Shown here: one piece after another, positions 7,407-16,815 of the stretch
Numbering within the stretch: position 1 is the first letter of the stretch
Layout: each line of letters opens with the position of its first letter
Notes under the pieces: model-generated
Seen by the model: the letters and a program-made list of their open reading frames with translations, nothing else
Database searches by the model: none
What the model was told of the DNA's origin: nothing
Translations under genes and position numbers: made by a program
Origin: Halorussus gelatinilyticus
Lineage (GTDB): Archaea; Halobacteriota; Halobacteria; Halobacteriales; Haladaptataceae
Reading direction: 5' to 3'
NCBI RefSeq assembly: GCF_023238445.1
Contig: NZ_CP096658.1
Location: forward strand, 1-64,000
DNA length: 64,000 nucleotides

Positions 7407-10274
7407 TCAGTCCCAGAACGACTGCGTTCGGGCGTACTGGCGTTCCTGCTCCAGAATGTCCCGGTAGAACTCGTCTTCGTCCTCGCGCAGTTTGGCGATG
7501 ATGCGCGCCGCGTTGCGAGGACCGACCCCGCGGGCCGCGAGCGCTATCACGGCCTGCTTGCCGTGGCTCTGGACGAGATTCGCGGCCTTGTACGCTCGCT
7601 CGGTCATCTTCTCCTGTTCGTCGTCCTTCTCCGGCGCGCGGACCGCTTTGACCACCTCGTCGGCCCACGGGTTGAGCGCGGCGATGCGGGTCGAGTCGCA
7701 CTCGGGACACGCCGGTCGGTCGCGGACGCGCCGGACCGGTTTCCTGCGCTTCCAGTCCTCGCAGTGGAGGCAGAACAGGATGACTTCGTCGTCCCGGATG
7801 CGGTCTTTGACCGTCTGGATGACGCTGGCGTCGGCGTTCTCGGGCGCGAGCAGTTCCCGGCCCGACGAGCGCCCGCCCGAGCCGACGGGGGTCCGTCCGC
7901 CCGTGGTCACGACCTCGATCTCCTCGCTCCGAATCCGCCGGAGGACGTCGCTGGCGGCCTCGACCGCGAGGTCGTCGTGGAAGACCTCACGGACCGCCTC
8001 GTCGTACATCGGCGTGTCTTCGAGCGCGGCCATGAGTCGAGATATCTGCGGGCCGCGAGAACCGCCCTCCCACGTCCGGAGCGCGCCGAACTTCGCGGCG
8101 ACCTGCGAGAGCTTGAACTTGAGGGTGTCCGAGTGCTTGAGGCTCAACTCGATGATGGCCTCGACGTGGCTGGGGTCGGTCTCGTGCAGGACCTCGGCGA
8201 CTTCCTGTCCGTTGACCTTCGCGGGCACGTCCAACTCGATGCGGTAGGGGTCCACCTCCAGCCCCACGGAGGAGCCGGTTCGCTGGCCCACCAGCGACGA
8301 GAGGACCCGCCCGAGCGTCTCGTTGACCTTGTGGCCGAAGCACGCGTTGACGACCACGGTGTTGGCGGCGTGTTCGACCACGATTCGGTCCGCGGTCGGG
8401 AACGGGGCCTCGGTCTCGGCGTGGCGGTCGAGTTGCGAGAGCGCCTCGCTCGCAGTGTGTCGGTCGGTCGGGTAGCGGTTCGTGAACTCACGGGCGACGC
8501 CCTCGCGGGGTGCCCCGCGCTCGAACTGCGGCCCTGCGACGGCGCGCATCTCGCCGACCTCTTGGGCCACGTCGTAGGGAACCGGAATCTCCGCGCCGAC
8601 CCACGAGGGAATCTCGCCGCCGGGGTCCTCGATGGGCGAGACCTTGACCGTCTCCTCGTCGTCGTCCACCTCGGTAATCCGCCACATCTCGCCGCGCTGG
8701 ACGAAGATTTCGCCGGGTTGGGCAAAGTTGACGACGAACCGCTCGTCGAGCGTCCCGACCTGTGACCCCGACGCGATGTCCTCGACGGTGTACTTCTGCT
8801 CGTCGGGAATCATCGAGAGGTTGGCGTAGAAGTACTGCCACGTCTTGCTCGACTTCTCCAACTGGTCGTTTTCTTCGTCGAGCCAGACCAACCGATTGCC
8901 CTTCAGTTCGCGGCAGACTTCTTTGAACTCCGACTTCGTCAGGTCCCGGAAGGGGTAGGCCCGCGTCACGATGTCGTAGGCCCGCATCGCGGACAGTTCG
9001 CCGAAGTCCATCACCAGACCCACTATCTGGTTGGCCACGGTGTCGAGGCTCCCGTCGTGAATCGCGGCGGCCTCCACGTCGCCCCGCTTGGCCCGGCGCG
9101 CGATGGCGAGGGCTTCGAGGGTGTCGTCGGGGTGCTTGGTGACGATAGTGCCGTGGGAAACCTGCTCGCTCCGGTGGCCCGCGCGCCCGACGCGCTGGAG
9201 TAGGCGTGCGACCTCGCGGGGACTCGAATACTGGACTACGTGGTCGATGCGGCCCACGTCGATGCCCAACTCCATCGAGGAGGTGCAGAGCAACGCGTCC
9301 AGTTTCCCGGCCTTGAAGCGGTCCTCCACGTCGATGCGGGCCTCCTTCGACAGCGACCCGTGGTGGACGCCGACGTTCGCGTCCAACTTCTTGAACCGCG
9401 AACCCAGCGCCTCGGCTGTCTGGCGCGTGTTGACGAATATCAGCGTCGAGTCGTGGGCGTCCACGACGTCCAGAATCGCCCGGACGTGGCTAGCGACTGA
9501 CTCGTCGGTGACGAGTTCGCCCGCGAGACGCTCGTCCTCGTCGGTAATCTCGGGTTCTCGGACCTCGAACTCGACCTTGCTCCCCACGTCCACCTCCACG
9601 ATTTCGCAGGTCTCGTCCGCCGACTCGTCGGCTCCGGTCAGGAAGCGTCCGACCTCCGCGGGGTCGCCGACCGTCGCCGAGAGACCGATTCGCTGGAAGT
9701 CGCCGGCCAACTCGCGCAGTCGCTCTAGGCCAATCGTCAACTGCGCGCCGCGCTTCGCGCTGGCGAGTTCGTGGACCTCGTCCACGACGACGTGATGCAC
9801 GTCTTCGAGCGCCTCCCGGAGCTTCGACCCCGTGAGCATCGCTTGCAGGGTCTCGGGCGTCGTCACTAGCACGTCGGGCGGGTCGTTGGCCTGCTTCTGG
9901 CGCTGGTAGTCGGTGGTGTCGCCGTGGCGCACGTCCACCCGGAGGTCCAACTGCTCGCCCCACCACTCCAGTCGCTGGCGCATGTCCCGGTTCAGGGCGC
10001 GAAGCGGCGTCACGTAGAGCGCCGAGATGCCGAACCGCGGACCGTTCTCGGCCTGATTCCGAGCGATGGCGTCGAGGACTGGCAGCATCGCGGTCTCGGT
10101 CTTGCCGGTCCCGGTCGGCGCGACGACCAGCGCGTGGTCGCCCCGCGCCAGCGGTGGAATCGCCCGACGCTGTGGCTCGGTCGGCGTCGAGAACCCGCGC
10201 TCGGAGAGCGCCGCCCGCACCTGCTCGCCGAGTTGTGCGAAGGCCGCAGAACCCGCGGCCCGTTGGTCGCTCAT
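7407..10274 (-). CDS. lhr: Lhr-type DEAD/DEAH-box helicase
   Basis: 955 residues. Two RecA domains carry Walker A APTGTGKTE (about 52-60) and a DEVH motif (about 165). They are followed by the winged-helix and Lhr-core region, then a C-terminal Cys4 element (CLHC and CPEC, about 835-865) and a HhH-like stretch (ARGVGPRNAARI, about 910). Lhr family proteins are ATP-dependent 3'-5' helicases that unwind DNA forks or hybrids in repair. The length and added zinc element fit archaeal Lhr. The ATG at 10274 precedes an N-terminal helix that fits the family. The subtype (Lhr1 or Lhr2) cannot be set by eye. Confidence 0.92.
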   Translation of the reverse strand: MSDQRAAGSAAFAQLGEQVRAALSERGFSTPTEPQRRAIPPLARGDHALVVAPTGTGKTETAMLPVLDAIARNQAENGPRFGISALYVTPLRALNRDMRQRLEWWGEQLDLRVDVRHGDTTDYQRQKQANDPPDVLVTTPETLQAMLTGSKLREALEDVHHVVVDEVHELASAKRGAQLTIGLERLRELAGDFQRIGLSATVGDPAEVGRFLTGADESADETCEIVEVDVGSKVEFEVREPEITDEDERLAGELVTDESVASHVRAILDVVDAHDSTLIFVNTRQTAEALGSRFKKLDANVGVHHGSLSKEARIDVEDRFKAGKLDALLCTSSMELGIDVGRIDHVVQYSSPREVARLLQRVGRAGHRSEQVSHGTIVTKHPDDTLEALAIARRAKRGDVEAAAIHDGSLDTVANQIVGLVMDFGELSAMRAYDIVTRAYPFRDLTKSEFKEVCRELKGNRLVWLDEENDQLEKSSKTWQYFYANLSMIPDEQKYTVEDIASGSQVGTLDERFVVNFAQPGEIFVQRGEMWRITEVDDDEETVKVSPIEDPGGEIPSWVGAEIPVPYDVAQEVGEMRAVAGPQFERGAPREGVAREFTNRYPTDRHTASEALSQLDRHAETEAPFPTADRIVVEHAANTVVVNACFGHKVNETLGRVLSSLVGQRTGSSVGLEVDPYRIELDVPAKVNGQEVAEVLHETDPSHVEAIIELSLKHSDTLKFKLSQVAAKFGALRTWEGGSRGPQISRLMAALEDTPMYDEAVREVFHDDLAVEAASDVLRRIRSEEIEVVTTGGRTPVGSGGRSSGRELLAPENADASVIQTVKDRIRDDEVILFCLHCEDWKRRKPVRRVRDRPACPECDSTRIAALNPWADEVVKAVRAPEKDDEQEKMTERAYKAANLVQSHGKQAVIALAARGVGPRNAARIIAKLREDEDEFYRDILEQERQYARTQSFWD

Positions 10275-10389
10275 TGGTCGTTTTTAGCTGTTAGAGGATG
10301 ATAAGCGCGTCGCCTCCGAATATCGAGAGGTCGTGGATTCGGGGGTTTACGGCCGCCGGGGTTATGCCGACCGACGGTGTCGTCGCGCC

Positions 10390-11142
10390 GTGGAAGAGAC
10401 CAACCAATCGGAGCCGAGTACCGACGGGAGCGCGGGGACCGACGGCGTGTTCACGACCGACGACGCCGTCGAACTCTACACCGAGCGAGTTCGGAATCCG
10501 ACGCTGTTCCCCCAAGAGCGAAAGATAGTCGAGCGGTACTTCGCCGACACGGAGGGGTCCGTGCTGGACGTGGGCTGTGGCGTCGGCCGCGTCTCGTCGC
10601 TGCTCCACGACCGGGGCTTCGACGTGACCGGCATCGACGTGAGCGAACCGCTGGTCGAGAAGGCCCGGTCGCTGTTCCCGGACGTGGAGTTTCGCGTCGG
10701 CGACGTGCGGGACACCGACTTCGAGCCGGCGTCGTTCGACTACGCGGTCTTCTCCTACTACGGTCTCGACTACCTCCTGCCGAAATCCGAGCGCGTGGCC
10801 GCGCTTCGGGAACTCTACCGGGTGCTGAAGCCGTCGGGCATCGTCGCGTTCTCGTCGCACAACAACTGGTCGCCGCTGGTGCCGCTATCGTCCCGCGACC
10901 TCCGGCGCGCTATCGGCGATGTGGGCGACTTCTACAAGAAGCCAAAGAATCACGCCCGCCTGTTCTCCAGATACAAGTTCGAGACGGTGCCGCTGGGCGA
11001 ACTGGAGGTCTACCTGTCGAACCCGCTCCACCAGTGGCTCCAACTCCGGAAGTGCGGGTTCACGCTCCTCGACGTGGTCGGGGAGCGGGAGGGTGTCGGG
11101 CGGTTCTTCGAGCGCGACACCCATTACGTCGCCAAGAAGTAG
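10390..11142 (+). CDS. Class I SAM-dependent methyltransferase
   Basis: 250 residues from a GTG start. Motif I VLDVGCGVGR (about 57-66) is followed by an acidic residue after the second strand (GIDVS), typical of class I methyltransferases. The substrate is unknown; the fold resembles small-molecule or lipid methylases. The frame opens upstream at 10333, but those residues are Arg/Cys-rich and not haloarchaeal in character. From the GTG at 10390 the protein is acidic, and a TTATGCC box lies about 25 nt before it, so I chose that start. It is divergent from the Lhr gene. Confidence 0.8.
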   Translation: MEETNQSEPSTDGSAGTDGVFTTDDAVELYTERVRNPTLFPQERKIVERYFADTEGSVLDVGCGVGRVSSLLHDRGFDVTGIDVSEPLVEKARSLFPDVEFRVGDVRDTDFEPASFDYAVFSYYGLDYLLPKSERVAALRELYRVLKPSGIVAFSSHNNWSPLVPLSSRDLRRAIGDVGDFYKKPKNHARLFSRYKFETVPLGELEVYLSNPLHQWLQLRKCGFTLLDVVGEREGVGRFFERDTHYVAKK

Positions 11143-11302
11143 TCGAACCGCGGGGCGGGAATCGGTTCGCCGAACGTGTTCGGGAGAAGAGCTTCGTTTC
11201 TGACGCGTCCACGTTCGCCCGTCGCCGGTCGGTCGCCGACCGGGAATCGAGTTACGACTACCGCAGGGTCGCCCGTCGAGGCGGCCACGACGCAATACGC
11301 TG

Positions 11303-11668
11303 ATGTCTTCAGGAAATACCCTCTACCATCGGTTAGGCGGCGAAGAGCAGATTTCGAGCATCGTAGACGAGTTCTACCAGCGCGTGCTGTCCGACGAGTC
11401 GGTCGCGCACTTCTTCGACGACGTGGACATGGCGGCCCAACGCGCCCACCAGACGCAGTTCCTGAGCGCGGTCGCGGGCGGGCCGGTCGAGTACGACGGC
11501 GAGGAGATGCGCGAGGCCCATGCGGGACTGGGACTCGAAAGCAAACACTTCCGAGCCATCGCCACGCACCTCGACGCCACGCTCCGGGAGTTCGACGTGT
11601 CCGACGGCGCGAGAGACGAGATCATGTCGGAGGTCGCGGCGCTGGAAGACGACGTACTGGTCAGATAA
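11303..11668 (+). CDS. Group I truncated haemoglobin
   Basis: 121 residues, the usual length for a group I 2-on-2 globin. It has LYHRLGGEEQI at the N-terminus, a Tyr in the B-helix (DEFYQRVL), and a proximal-His candidate in the segment before HFRAIATHL. The family binds haem and handles O2 or NO in the cytosol. The ATG at 11303 is the only sensible start. No redox partner gene is adjacent. The following membrane gene lies 44 nt downstream on the same strand and might be co-transcribed. Confidence 0.88.
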   Translation: MSSGNTLYHRLGGEEQISSIVDEFYQRVLSDESVAHFFDDVDMAAQRAHQTQFLSAVAGGPVEYDGEEMREAHAGLGLESKHFRAIATHLDATLREFDVSDGARDEIMSEVAALEDDVLVR

Positions 11669-11712
11669 CGCGTCCGGCGAAGGCTTTTCTCCGCGAGCGT
11701 CGAAGTCGCCGC

Positions 11713-12186
11713 ATGGAGACCGAAGTCCACTTTCGGGAGACCCAGCAGTTCGACCAGCCGTGGCTCTGGGGCCTGCTGGCCCTGCGCGCGCTCGCCGACC
11801 TCCTCGCCCTCGCGCGCCGGAAGCGAACGCTCGGCGAGACCGCCCGCCGACTCGCCGCGCTCGGCGCTGCCGCGCTCTTCCTCCGAGTCGCGCGCCTCGA
11901 CACCGAGGTCCGTGACGACGGACTCTACGTGAAGTTCGCGCCGCTCCACCGGTCGGCCAAACGGGTTGCCTTCGCGGACCTCGCGGACGTGCAGGAGACG
12001 GGCTACAGCCCCATGCGCTACGGCGGGTGGGGCCTGCGCTGGACGCCGAGCGGGACGGCCTACACCGTCCGCGGGACCGGCGGCGTCCGGTTCGAGCGCG
12101 CCGGCGGCCGGTCGCTGGTCGTCGGCTCGGAGCGCCCGGACGAACTCGTCGCCGCGGTGCAGGAGGCGACCGACCGAACCGTCTGA
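11713..12186 (+). CDS. Small membrane protein with PH-like C-terminus
   Basis: 157 residues. One or two hydrophobic segments (about 15-30 and 45-62) are followed by a soluble beta-rich region (about 65-150) whose strand pattern (DDGLYVKFAP, RVAFADLADV, RSLVVGSERPDEL) resembles bacterial PH-like domains. I would guess a DUF6141-like family, without certainty. The ATG at 11713 starts a clear METEVHF segment; the longer open frame to 11176 overlaps the globin gene and is not haloarchaeal in composition. Function is unknown. Confidence 0.7.
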   Translation: METEVHFRETQQFDQPWLWGLLALRALADLLALARRKRTLGETARRLAALGAAALFLRVARLDTEVRDDGLYVKFAPLHRSAKRVAFADLADVQETGYSPMRYGGWGLRWTPSGTAYTVRGTGGVRFERAGGRSLVVGSERPDELVAAVQEATDRTV

Positions 12187-12248
12187 GTGGGGAAAAGAGT
12201 GTCGCGCCGGCCGAAAGAATATTTTCCCCCAGCCAGTATCGAAATATA

Positions 12249-12659
12249 GTGAGCGAGAGCCACCGCCCGCCGGGGTCCGGACCCGGCGAGTCCCGCCGCT
12301 CCGCGGCCCGACGCCGGCAGTCGGTCGATTCGGGGAGCGACCAGCGACTCGCCCCCGAGGAGAAGCTCCTGGCCCTCTACGAGAACCTGCGCGCGGAGAT
12401 TCGCGTCCGGATTCGGGTGGCGAACGTGCGGGCGACACGCGGCATCGCGGTGGTCGGCGGCGTCGTCGGGTCGGCGATGGTCCAGTCGAGTTTCCACCTG
12501 CTGGCGCTCGTCCCCGTCGTCTTCGGCGTGCGGATAGACGCCGGTCTCCTCTCGGTGGTCACGGTCGCGCTCTCGGCGTTCCTGCTGGCGGTCGGCCTCT
12601 CGCATCTGGCCTACCGGCGGCGGCTCTCGCGGGAGATACGGGCGGGCGAGCGGCCCTGA
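12249..12659 (+). CDS. Small two-helix membrane protein
   Basis: 136 residues from GTG. About 35 polar, disordered residues are followed by a charged helix (EEKLLALYENLRAEIRVRI) and two hydrophobic helices separated by a short turn (about 62-85 and 92-116), then a basic tail. A GAATATTTT box at about 12219-12227 lies 25 nt before the GTG, supporting a leaderless start there. The upstream in-frame extension overlaps the previous gene. Function is unknown. The gene is convergent with rpe, only 4 nt apart. Confidence 0.65.
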   Translation: MSESHRPPGSGPGESRRSAARRRQSVDSGSDQRLAPEEKLLALYENLRAEIRVRIRVANVRATRGIAVVGGVVGSAMVQSSFHLLALVPVVFGVRIDAGLLSVVTVALSAFLLAVGLSHLAYRRRLSREIRAGERP

Positions 12660-12663
12660 AAAC

Positions 12664-13425
12664 TCACACGTCGCGGTACGGCCCGAGTCGCGTCCCGTCG
12701 AGGAGGTACGCCTGTCCGTCGCCGAGTCCCGCGGGCAGGAACGGGGCCAGAAACTCCTGTCCGGGGACGTTGACCCACGTCTTGCCCACGAGTCGGTTGA
12801 ACGCCGGGAAGACGACCAGTTCCGCGCCGGGCCGGACCGCCCCGTCGCGGTCGGCGAAGGCGTCCGGGGCGAGCGACCCCCGGAGCCAGACGCGCTCGAC
12901 GCGGCTCCCGCCGACTTCGTCCTCCAGTCGCACCGCGGGGTGTTCGTGGCCGACGCAGACGACTTCGCTGTCCAGCACCTCGGGCGCGGGCCACGTGTGA
13001 CCGTGCGCGAACCCCACGTCGCCGAGTCGGGTCCCCGCGCCGTCGGTCACGTCGAGGTCGGCCCACGACTCTATCGCGCCGTCGTGGTTGCCCTTGACGA
13101 GCGTCGCGGCGACGCCGCGGTCGGCGAGTCGCTCCAGCAGGACCTCGATTTCGCCGCGCTCGGCTCCGCCGGGGTCGCCGATGGCGTGCATCAGGTCGCC
13201 CAGAAAGACGACGCGGTCGGCGTCGGTCTGCGAGACGAGCGAGAGGAGGCGTTCGCGGCGCTCGCTGGCGCGGCTGTCGAGCGAGACGCCGTCGGCCCGG
13301 AGCGCCTGCTCGATGCCGGCGTGGAAGTCGGCGACCACCAGCGCGCGCTCCGGGCGGTGGCCGACGCCGGTGTCGAGGTCGGCGACCGCGGCCGGTTCGC
13401 CCGGAACCGGCTCCACGAGGCTCAT
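12664..13425 (-). CDS. rpe: RPA-associated calcineurin-like phosphoesterase
   Basis: 253 residues with metallophosphoesterase motifs in order: VVADFHAG (D-x-H, about 30-37), FLGDLMH (GD, about 76-82), KGNHDG (GNHD, about 109-114), GHTW and GHEH. These form the two-metal site of the SbcD-related archaeal phosphoesterase group. Its start overlaps the rpap1 stop as TGATG, so it is translationally coupled as the third gene of the rpa1 operon. In Haloferax volcanii the equivalent rpe gene is co-transcribed with rpa1 and rpap1; a role in DNA metabolism is inferred. The ATG at 13425 is chosen over upstream in-frame codons inside rpap1. Confidence 0.88.
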   Translation of the reverse strand: MSLVEPVPGEPAAVADLDTGVGHRPERALVVADFHAGIEQALRADGVSLDSRASERRERLLSLVSQTDADRVVFLGDLMHAIGDPGGAERGEIEVLLERLADRGVAATLVKGNHDGAIESWADLDVTDGAGTRLGDVGFAHGHTWPAPEVLDSEVVCVGHEHPAVRLEDEVGGSRVERVWLRGSLAPDAFADRDGAVRPGAELVVFPAFNRLVGKTWVNVPGQEFLAPFLPAGLGDGQAYLLDGTRLGPYRDV

Positions 13426-15419
13426 CAGATGGGCTTGAGCGTGTCCTCGCCGGACTCGTAACACCGGCCCGCCATCAGCGCGGCTTCGAGCGCGTCCTCC
13501 ACGTCGGCGGGCGTCACGTCGTAGTCCTGCACGACGGACGCCATCAGAGTCTCGCGCTCGACGCCGTCGCCCTCGTTCAACTCGCGCATCTCGGTCATCA
13601 CGGTGTCTTCGAGGTTGTCGGGCGCTTCCGCCGCCGAGTCGTCGGTCTCGTCGGCGGGTTCGCCGTCCGCGGCCTCCGCGGTCTCGTCCTCGCCGTCCGC
13701 GGCCTCGGCCGCGCTGTCCTCGCCGATGGACGCGCCGGGCGCTTCCGCGGCGGCCGACTCGCCGCCCGCGGGAGCCTCGTCGTCGGTGTTCACGACTTCC
13801 TCGGTGCCGCCCGACGCGGACTCCACGTCCTGTAGTTCGTCGGTATCGACTTCCTCGGCGGTCGGTTCGGCGGGTTCGCCCGCGTTGGGTTCGTCGTCGT
13901 CCAGTTCGGTCTCGCGCTCGGTCGTCGGTTCGTCGGGACCCCGGTCGGTCTCGTCGAGTCCGGCCTCCGGGTCGGGCGCGTCGAGGTCAGACTCCTCGGG
14001 GCTCTCGACTTCCGACCCCGACGAGAATTCGAGACCGTACTCCTCTTCGACCTGCTCGCGCTCCTCGTCGTCGAACTCGTACATCTCGTCGCCGGCGCCC
14101 GCGGTGCCGATGTCAGGTCCGTCACTCTCGTCGCCGGTCTCGGGCGCGAACGACTCGTCGGTCGAGGTCTCCTGCTCGTCCTCGACGGTCGGCGGTTCGT
14201 CGGTGCCGATTTCGTCCTGTAGGTCCGCGGCGTCCTCCGCGTCCTCGACCGCGTGGTCTTCGGCTTCGGTCTCCGATTCCTCGACCGTGCTGGTCGGCGC
14301 GTCGCCGAGTCCGGCGTCGGCGGTCGATTCCGCGTCCGCGGTCGTCTCTGACTCCGGAGTCGTCTCTGACTCCGCGGTCGGTTCGGTCTCGGGGGCGTCG
14401 CCGAGGTCCTCGCCGTCGGCCGCGGTCGATTCCGGCGCGTCGCCGAGGTCGGTCTCGGTCTCGGTCGATTCGGCGGCGGCCGCGGATTCGGTCGATTCGG
14501 TCGTTTCCGCAGTTTCGGTCGTCTCCGCCGTTTCCGTGGTCTCGGTCACGTCGGCGGTGTCAGCCGATTCGGGGGACTCGGTCGCGGCGCCAGCGTCTCC
14601 GGTCGCGCTCGCTCCGGTGTCGAGGTCGGAGAGGTCGCTCGCCTCGGCGTCGGAAAGCGCGTAGTCGAGGGCCACGCTCGCTTCGTCGCCGCCCTCGCCG
14701 GGCGCGAGTTCGAGCGGTCCCACGTCGTCGGCGTTTATCTCGCCAGCGACGACGCGGGCCGAATCGACCGCGAGGTCCCAGACCTCCGCGAGGTAGCCCT
14801 TCGTCGTGCCGTAGTGGTCGAGCGCGAGCGGGACGCCCGCGGCCAGTCCCGCGTCCACGCCGTTTCGCTCCAAGGCCATCCGGAGCGCGTCGCCGCGCTC
14901 GCCCGAGTCGATGGCGTCGGCGACCGTCGAGACCCGCGAGAGGGTCTGCTCGGCGGTCTGGACCACCCAGCGGTCGCGGGTGTCGGCGTCCACGCGGTTG
15001 ATGGACTCGGGGCGAATCGAAGTGAACACGCGGTCCGAGTCCTCGGGCTGGAAGGTCCGGGCCTTGCCCGTCACCGCGACGAACGCGGGCGGGGAGGCGT
15101 TTTCGAGGAAGGCCATCTCGTCTGGCTGGTACTGCCCGGCGTAGAGGACGAACGCGCCGGTCGGGTCCACGACTCGGCCCCGAAGTACGTCGTCGCTGAC
15201 CGCCTCGACTTCCGTCAGGACGCCGACCACGAACAGGCGGTTGACGCGGGCACCGGTCGGCGTGACCACGTAGTTGGGCGCGCGCTCCTCGTCGCTTTCG
15301 GAGTAGTCGAAGTCCGAATCGTCGTACTCCGCGGCGAAGACGCGCCACGCGACTTCGCGGCGGCCCGCGCCGCCTTGGTTGTCGTCGCCGTCGCCGTTTC
15401 CGTCGCCGTTGGAACTCAT
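13425..15419 (-). CDS. rpap1: RPA-associated protein Rpap1
   Basis: 664 residues. An N-terminal OB-fold-like region (about 18-130) with typical RPA-associated patterns (REVAWRVFAAEY, GARVNRLFVVG) is followed by a helical segment to about 240. Then comes a very long acidic, Thr/Ser/Glu-rich disordered linker (about 250-600), and a C-terminal winged-helix-like domain of about 65 residues resembling the RPA32 tail. Haloferax Rpap1 forms a complex with RPA1 on single-stranded DNA. The ATG at 15419 overlaps the rpa1 stop (ATGA), which fixes it; the open frame further upstream lies inside rpa1. The linker repeats LGDAP three times. Confidence 0.9.
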   Translation of the reverse strand: MSSNGDGNGDGDDNQGGAGRREVAWRVFAAEYDDSDFDYSESDEERAPNYVVTPTGARVNRLFVVGVLTEVEAVSDDVLRGRVVDPTGAFVLYAGQYQPDEMAFLENASPPAFVAVTGKARTFQPEDSDRVFTSIRPESINRVDADTRDRWVVQTAEQTLSRVSTVADAIDSGERGDALRMALERNGVDAGLAAGVPLALDHYGTTKGYLAEVWDLAVDSARVVAGEINADDVGPLELAPGEGGDEASVALDYALSDAEASDLSDLDTGASATGDAGAATESPESADTADVTETTETAETTETAETTESTESAAAAESTETETDLGDAPESTAADGEDLGDAPETEPTAESETTPESETTADAESTADAGLGDAPTSTVEESETEAEDHAVEDAEDAADLQDEIGTDEPPTVEDEQETSTDESFAPETGDESDGPDIGTAGAGDEMYEFDDEEREQVEEEYGLEFSSGSEVESPEESDLDAPDPEAGLDETDRGPDEPTTERETELDDDEPNAGEPAEPTAEEVDTDELQDVESASGGTEEVVNTDDEAPAGGESAAAEAPGASIGEDSAAEAADGEDETAEAADGEPADETDDSAAEAPDNLEDTVMTEMRELNEGDGVERETLMASVVQDYDVTPADVEDALEAALMAGRCYESGEDTLKPI

Positions 15420-16681
15420 TCCGCCACCTCCGCGAGCAGCGCGTCGGCGCGGTCGGCGGGCGGGTCCTCCGAGCGCTCGAACTCGGTCACTTCGAGGTTC
15501 GCGCCGTAGTCGTCCACCGAGAGGTTCCCGCGGACGCGGTACTCGTGGCCGACGACGCGTTCGCGGATGCTGTCGGCGACGACCTCCTTGTCCATCGCGT
15601 CGCGGGCCTGCGCTTTGGCGTCCTCCACGTCGCCGCCGTAGACCTCCTCGGTGCGCTCGGCGTCGAGGACCGCCGTGACGGTGCCCGTGCCGTCGTCCAC
15701 GATGGCCTTCACGCGCAGGTCGTCCTGCCCGTCCACGTCGCCGTGGCTCCGGCACTGGCCGTTCTGGATGACCCGGCCGCACTCGGGACACCGCTCGATG
15801 AGGCCCGAACCGTCGCGGACCGCCACGATGCTCCCGACGACCTCCACGTCGTAGGCACCGCCGGTCTCGACGGCGTCGCGGACCGTCATCCGCGTGCCGG
15901 TGTCGCTGATGGCCAACTCGCGGTCGAGGGGCGCGACCGCGGTGAACTCCGAGAGGTTGACCGACGGGACGCCGCGGAACTCCCGGACGTACACGTCTTC
16001 GAGGCGCATCGTCGCGCCTTCCGCGACCTCGGGGCGGGCCTCCCAGTCGGTGAACGGGAGCCGAGCGCTCTCGTCGGCGAGGACGCCGCTCTTGATTTCG
16101 GTTTCGCCGTCGCGGCCGTCGATGGTCTTGGTCTCGACCTCGACCACCTGCACGTCGAGGTTGATGCCCCGGTCGCCGGGTTCGAGGTCCGCGAGGTCCG
16201 CGTCGCCGCCGACGGGGTAGGGCACGTCGATGTCGTCCTCGAAGGCGACGTTCGTACTCTCGCCGAGGTTCAGCTCGGGGTCGCCCTCCCACTCGCGGAC
16301 GCCGGCGTTGCCCGCGGTAATCGTGTCGCCCGCCGAGAGACCGAAGTCCTCCCACGCCGTGTAGGATATCTTCCCGGTCTCGTCGGCGAGTTCGCCCTCG
16401 TGGATGGTCTGCTCGTTGCCCTGATACCGAATCGAGCGCTTGCCGACCGTCAGCACCTTCGCGGTGACGGTGACGTTGCTGTCTTCGGTCGAGACGTCGG
16501 CGAGGTCCACCTGCGAGGGTTCCGACGAGCTACTGCCGTCGCCGTACTTCCGCCGGAGGCTCTGTTTCGCTTCGTCCACCGGGACGCTGTACTCCACCAA
16601 ATTTTCGAGGTCCGCCTTGACCTCCTCCTTGTCGACGCCGAGGTCGGAGGCGAGGTCCTCGGCATGGTCGTCCAAACTCAT
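15416..16681 (-). CDS. rpa1: Replication protein A, RPA1 type
   Basis: 421 residues. A short N-terminal helical region is followed by three OB-folds (about 58-145, 165-250 and 275-405). The third is interrupted by a zinc-binding element CPEC-x8-C-x3-H at about 305-320. This matches haloarchaeal RPA1, a single-stranded DNA-binding protein for replication and repair. The first of two consecutive Met codons (16684) is possible, but MSLDD at 16681 is the usual form. It leads the operon rpa1-rpap1-rpe, with 4-nt and 1-nt overlaps. The divergent upstream region holds a GGATTAAAAG promoter-like box. Confidence 0.93.
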   Translation of the reverse strand: MSLDDHAEDLASDLGVDKEEVKADLENLVEYSVPVDEAKQSLRRKYGDGSSSSEPSQVDLADVSTEDSNVTVTAKVLTVGKRSIRYQGNEQTIHEGELADETGKISYTAWEDFGLSAGDTITAGNAGVREWEGDPELNLGESTNVAFEDDIDVPYPVGGDADLADLEPGDRGINLDVQVVEVETKTIDGRDGETEIKSGVLADESARLPFTDWEARPEVAEGATMRLEDVYVREFRGVPSVNLSEFTAVAPLDRELAISDTGTRMTVRDAVETGGAYDVEVVGSIVAVRDGSGLIERCPECGRVIQNGQCRSHGDVDGQDDLRVKAIVDDGTGTVTAVLDAERTEEVYGGDVEDAKAQARDAMDKEVVADSIRERVVGHEYRVRGNLSVDDYGANLEVTEFERSEDPPADRADALLAEVAE

Positions 16682-16815
16682 CACTCGGACTTGGCCCGGA
16701 CGGATTAAAAGTGTTCGTCACGGGAACCGAACCGGGACGGCTATCGCGGAGTCGTGGGCGGAATCGGTCGGTGACGATTCGGACTCGTCGTAACTACGAA
16801 GACTTAGTGTGACCG

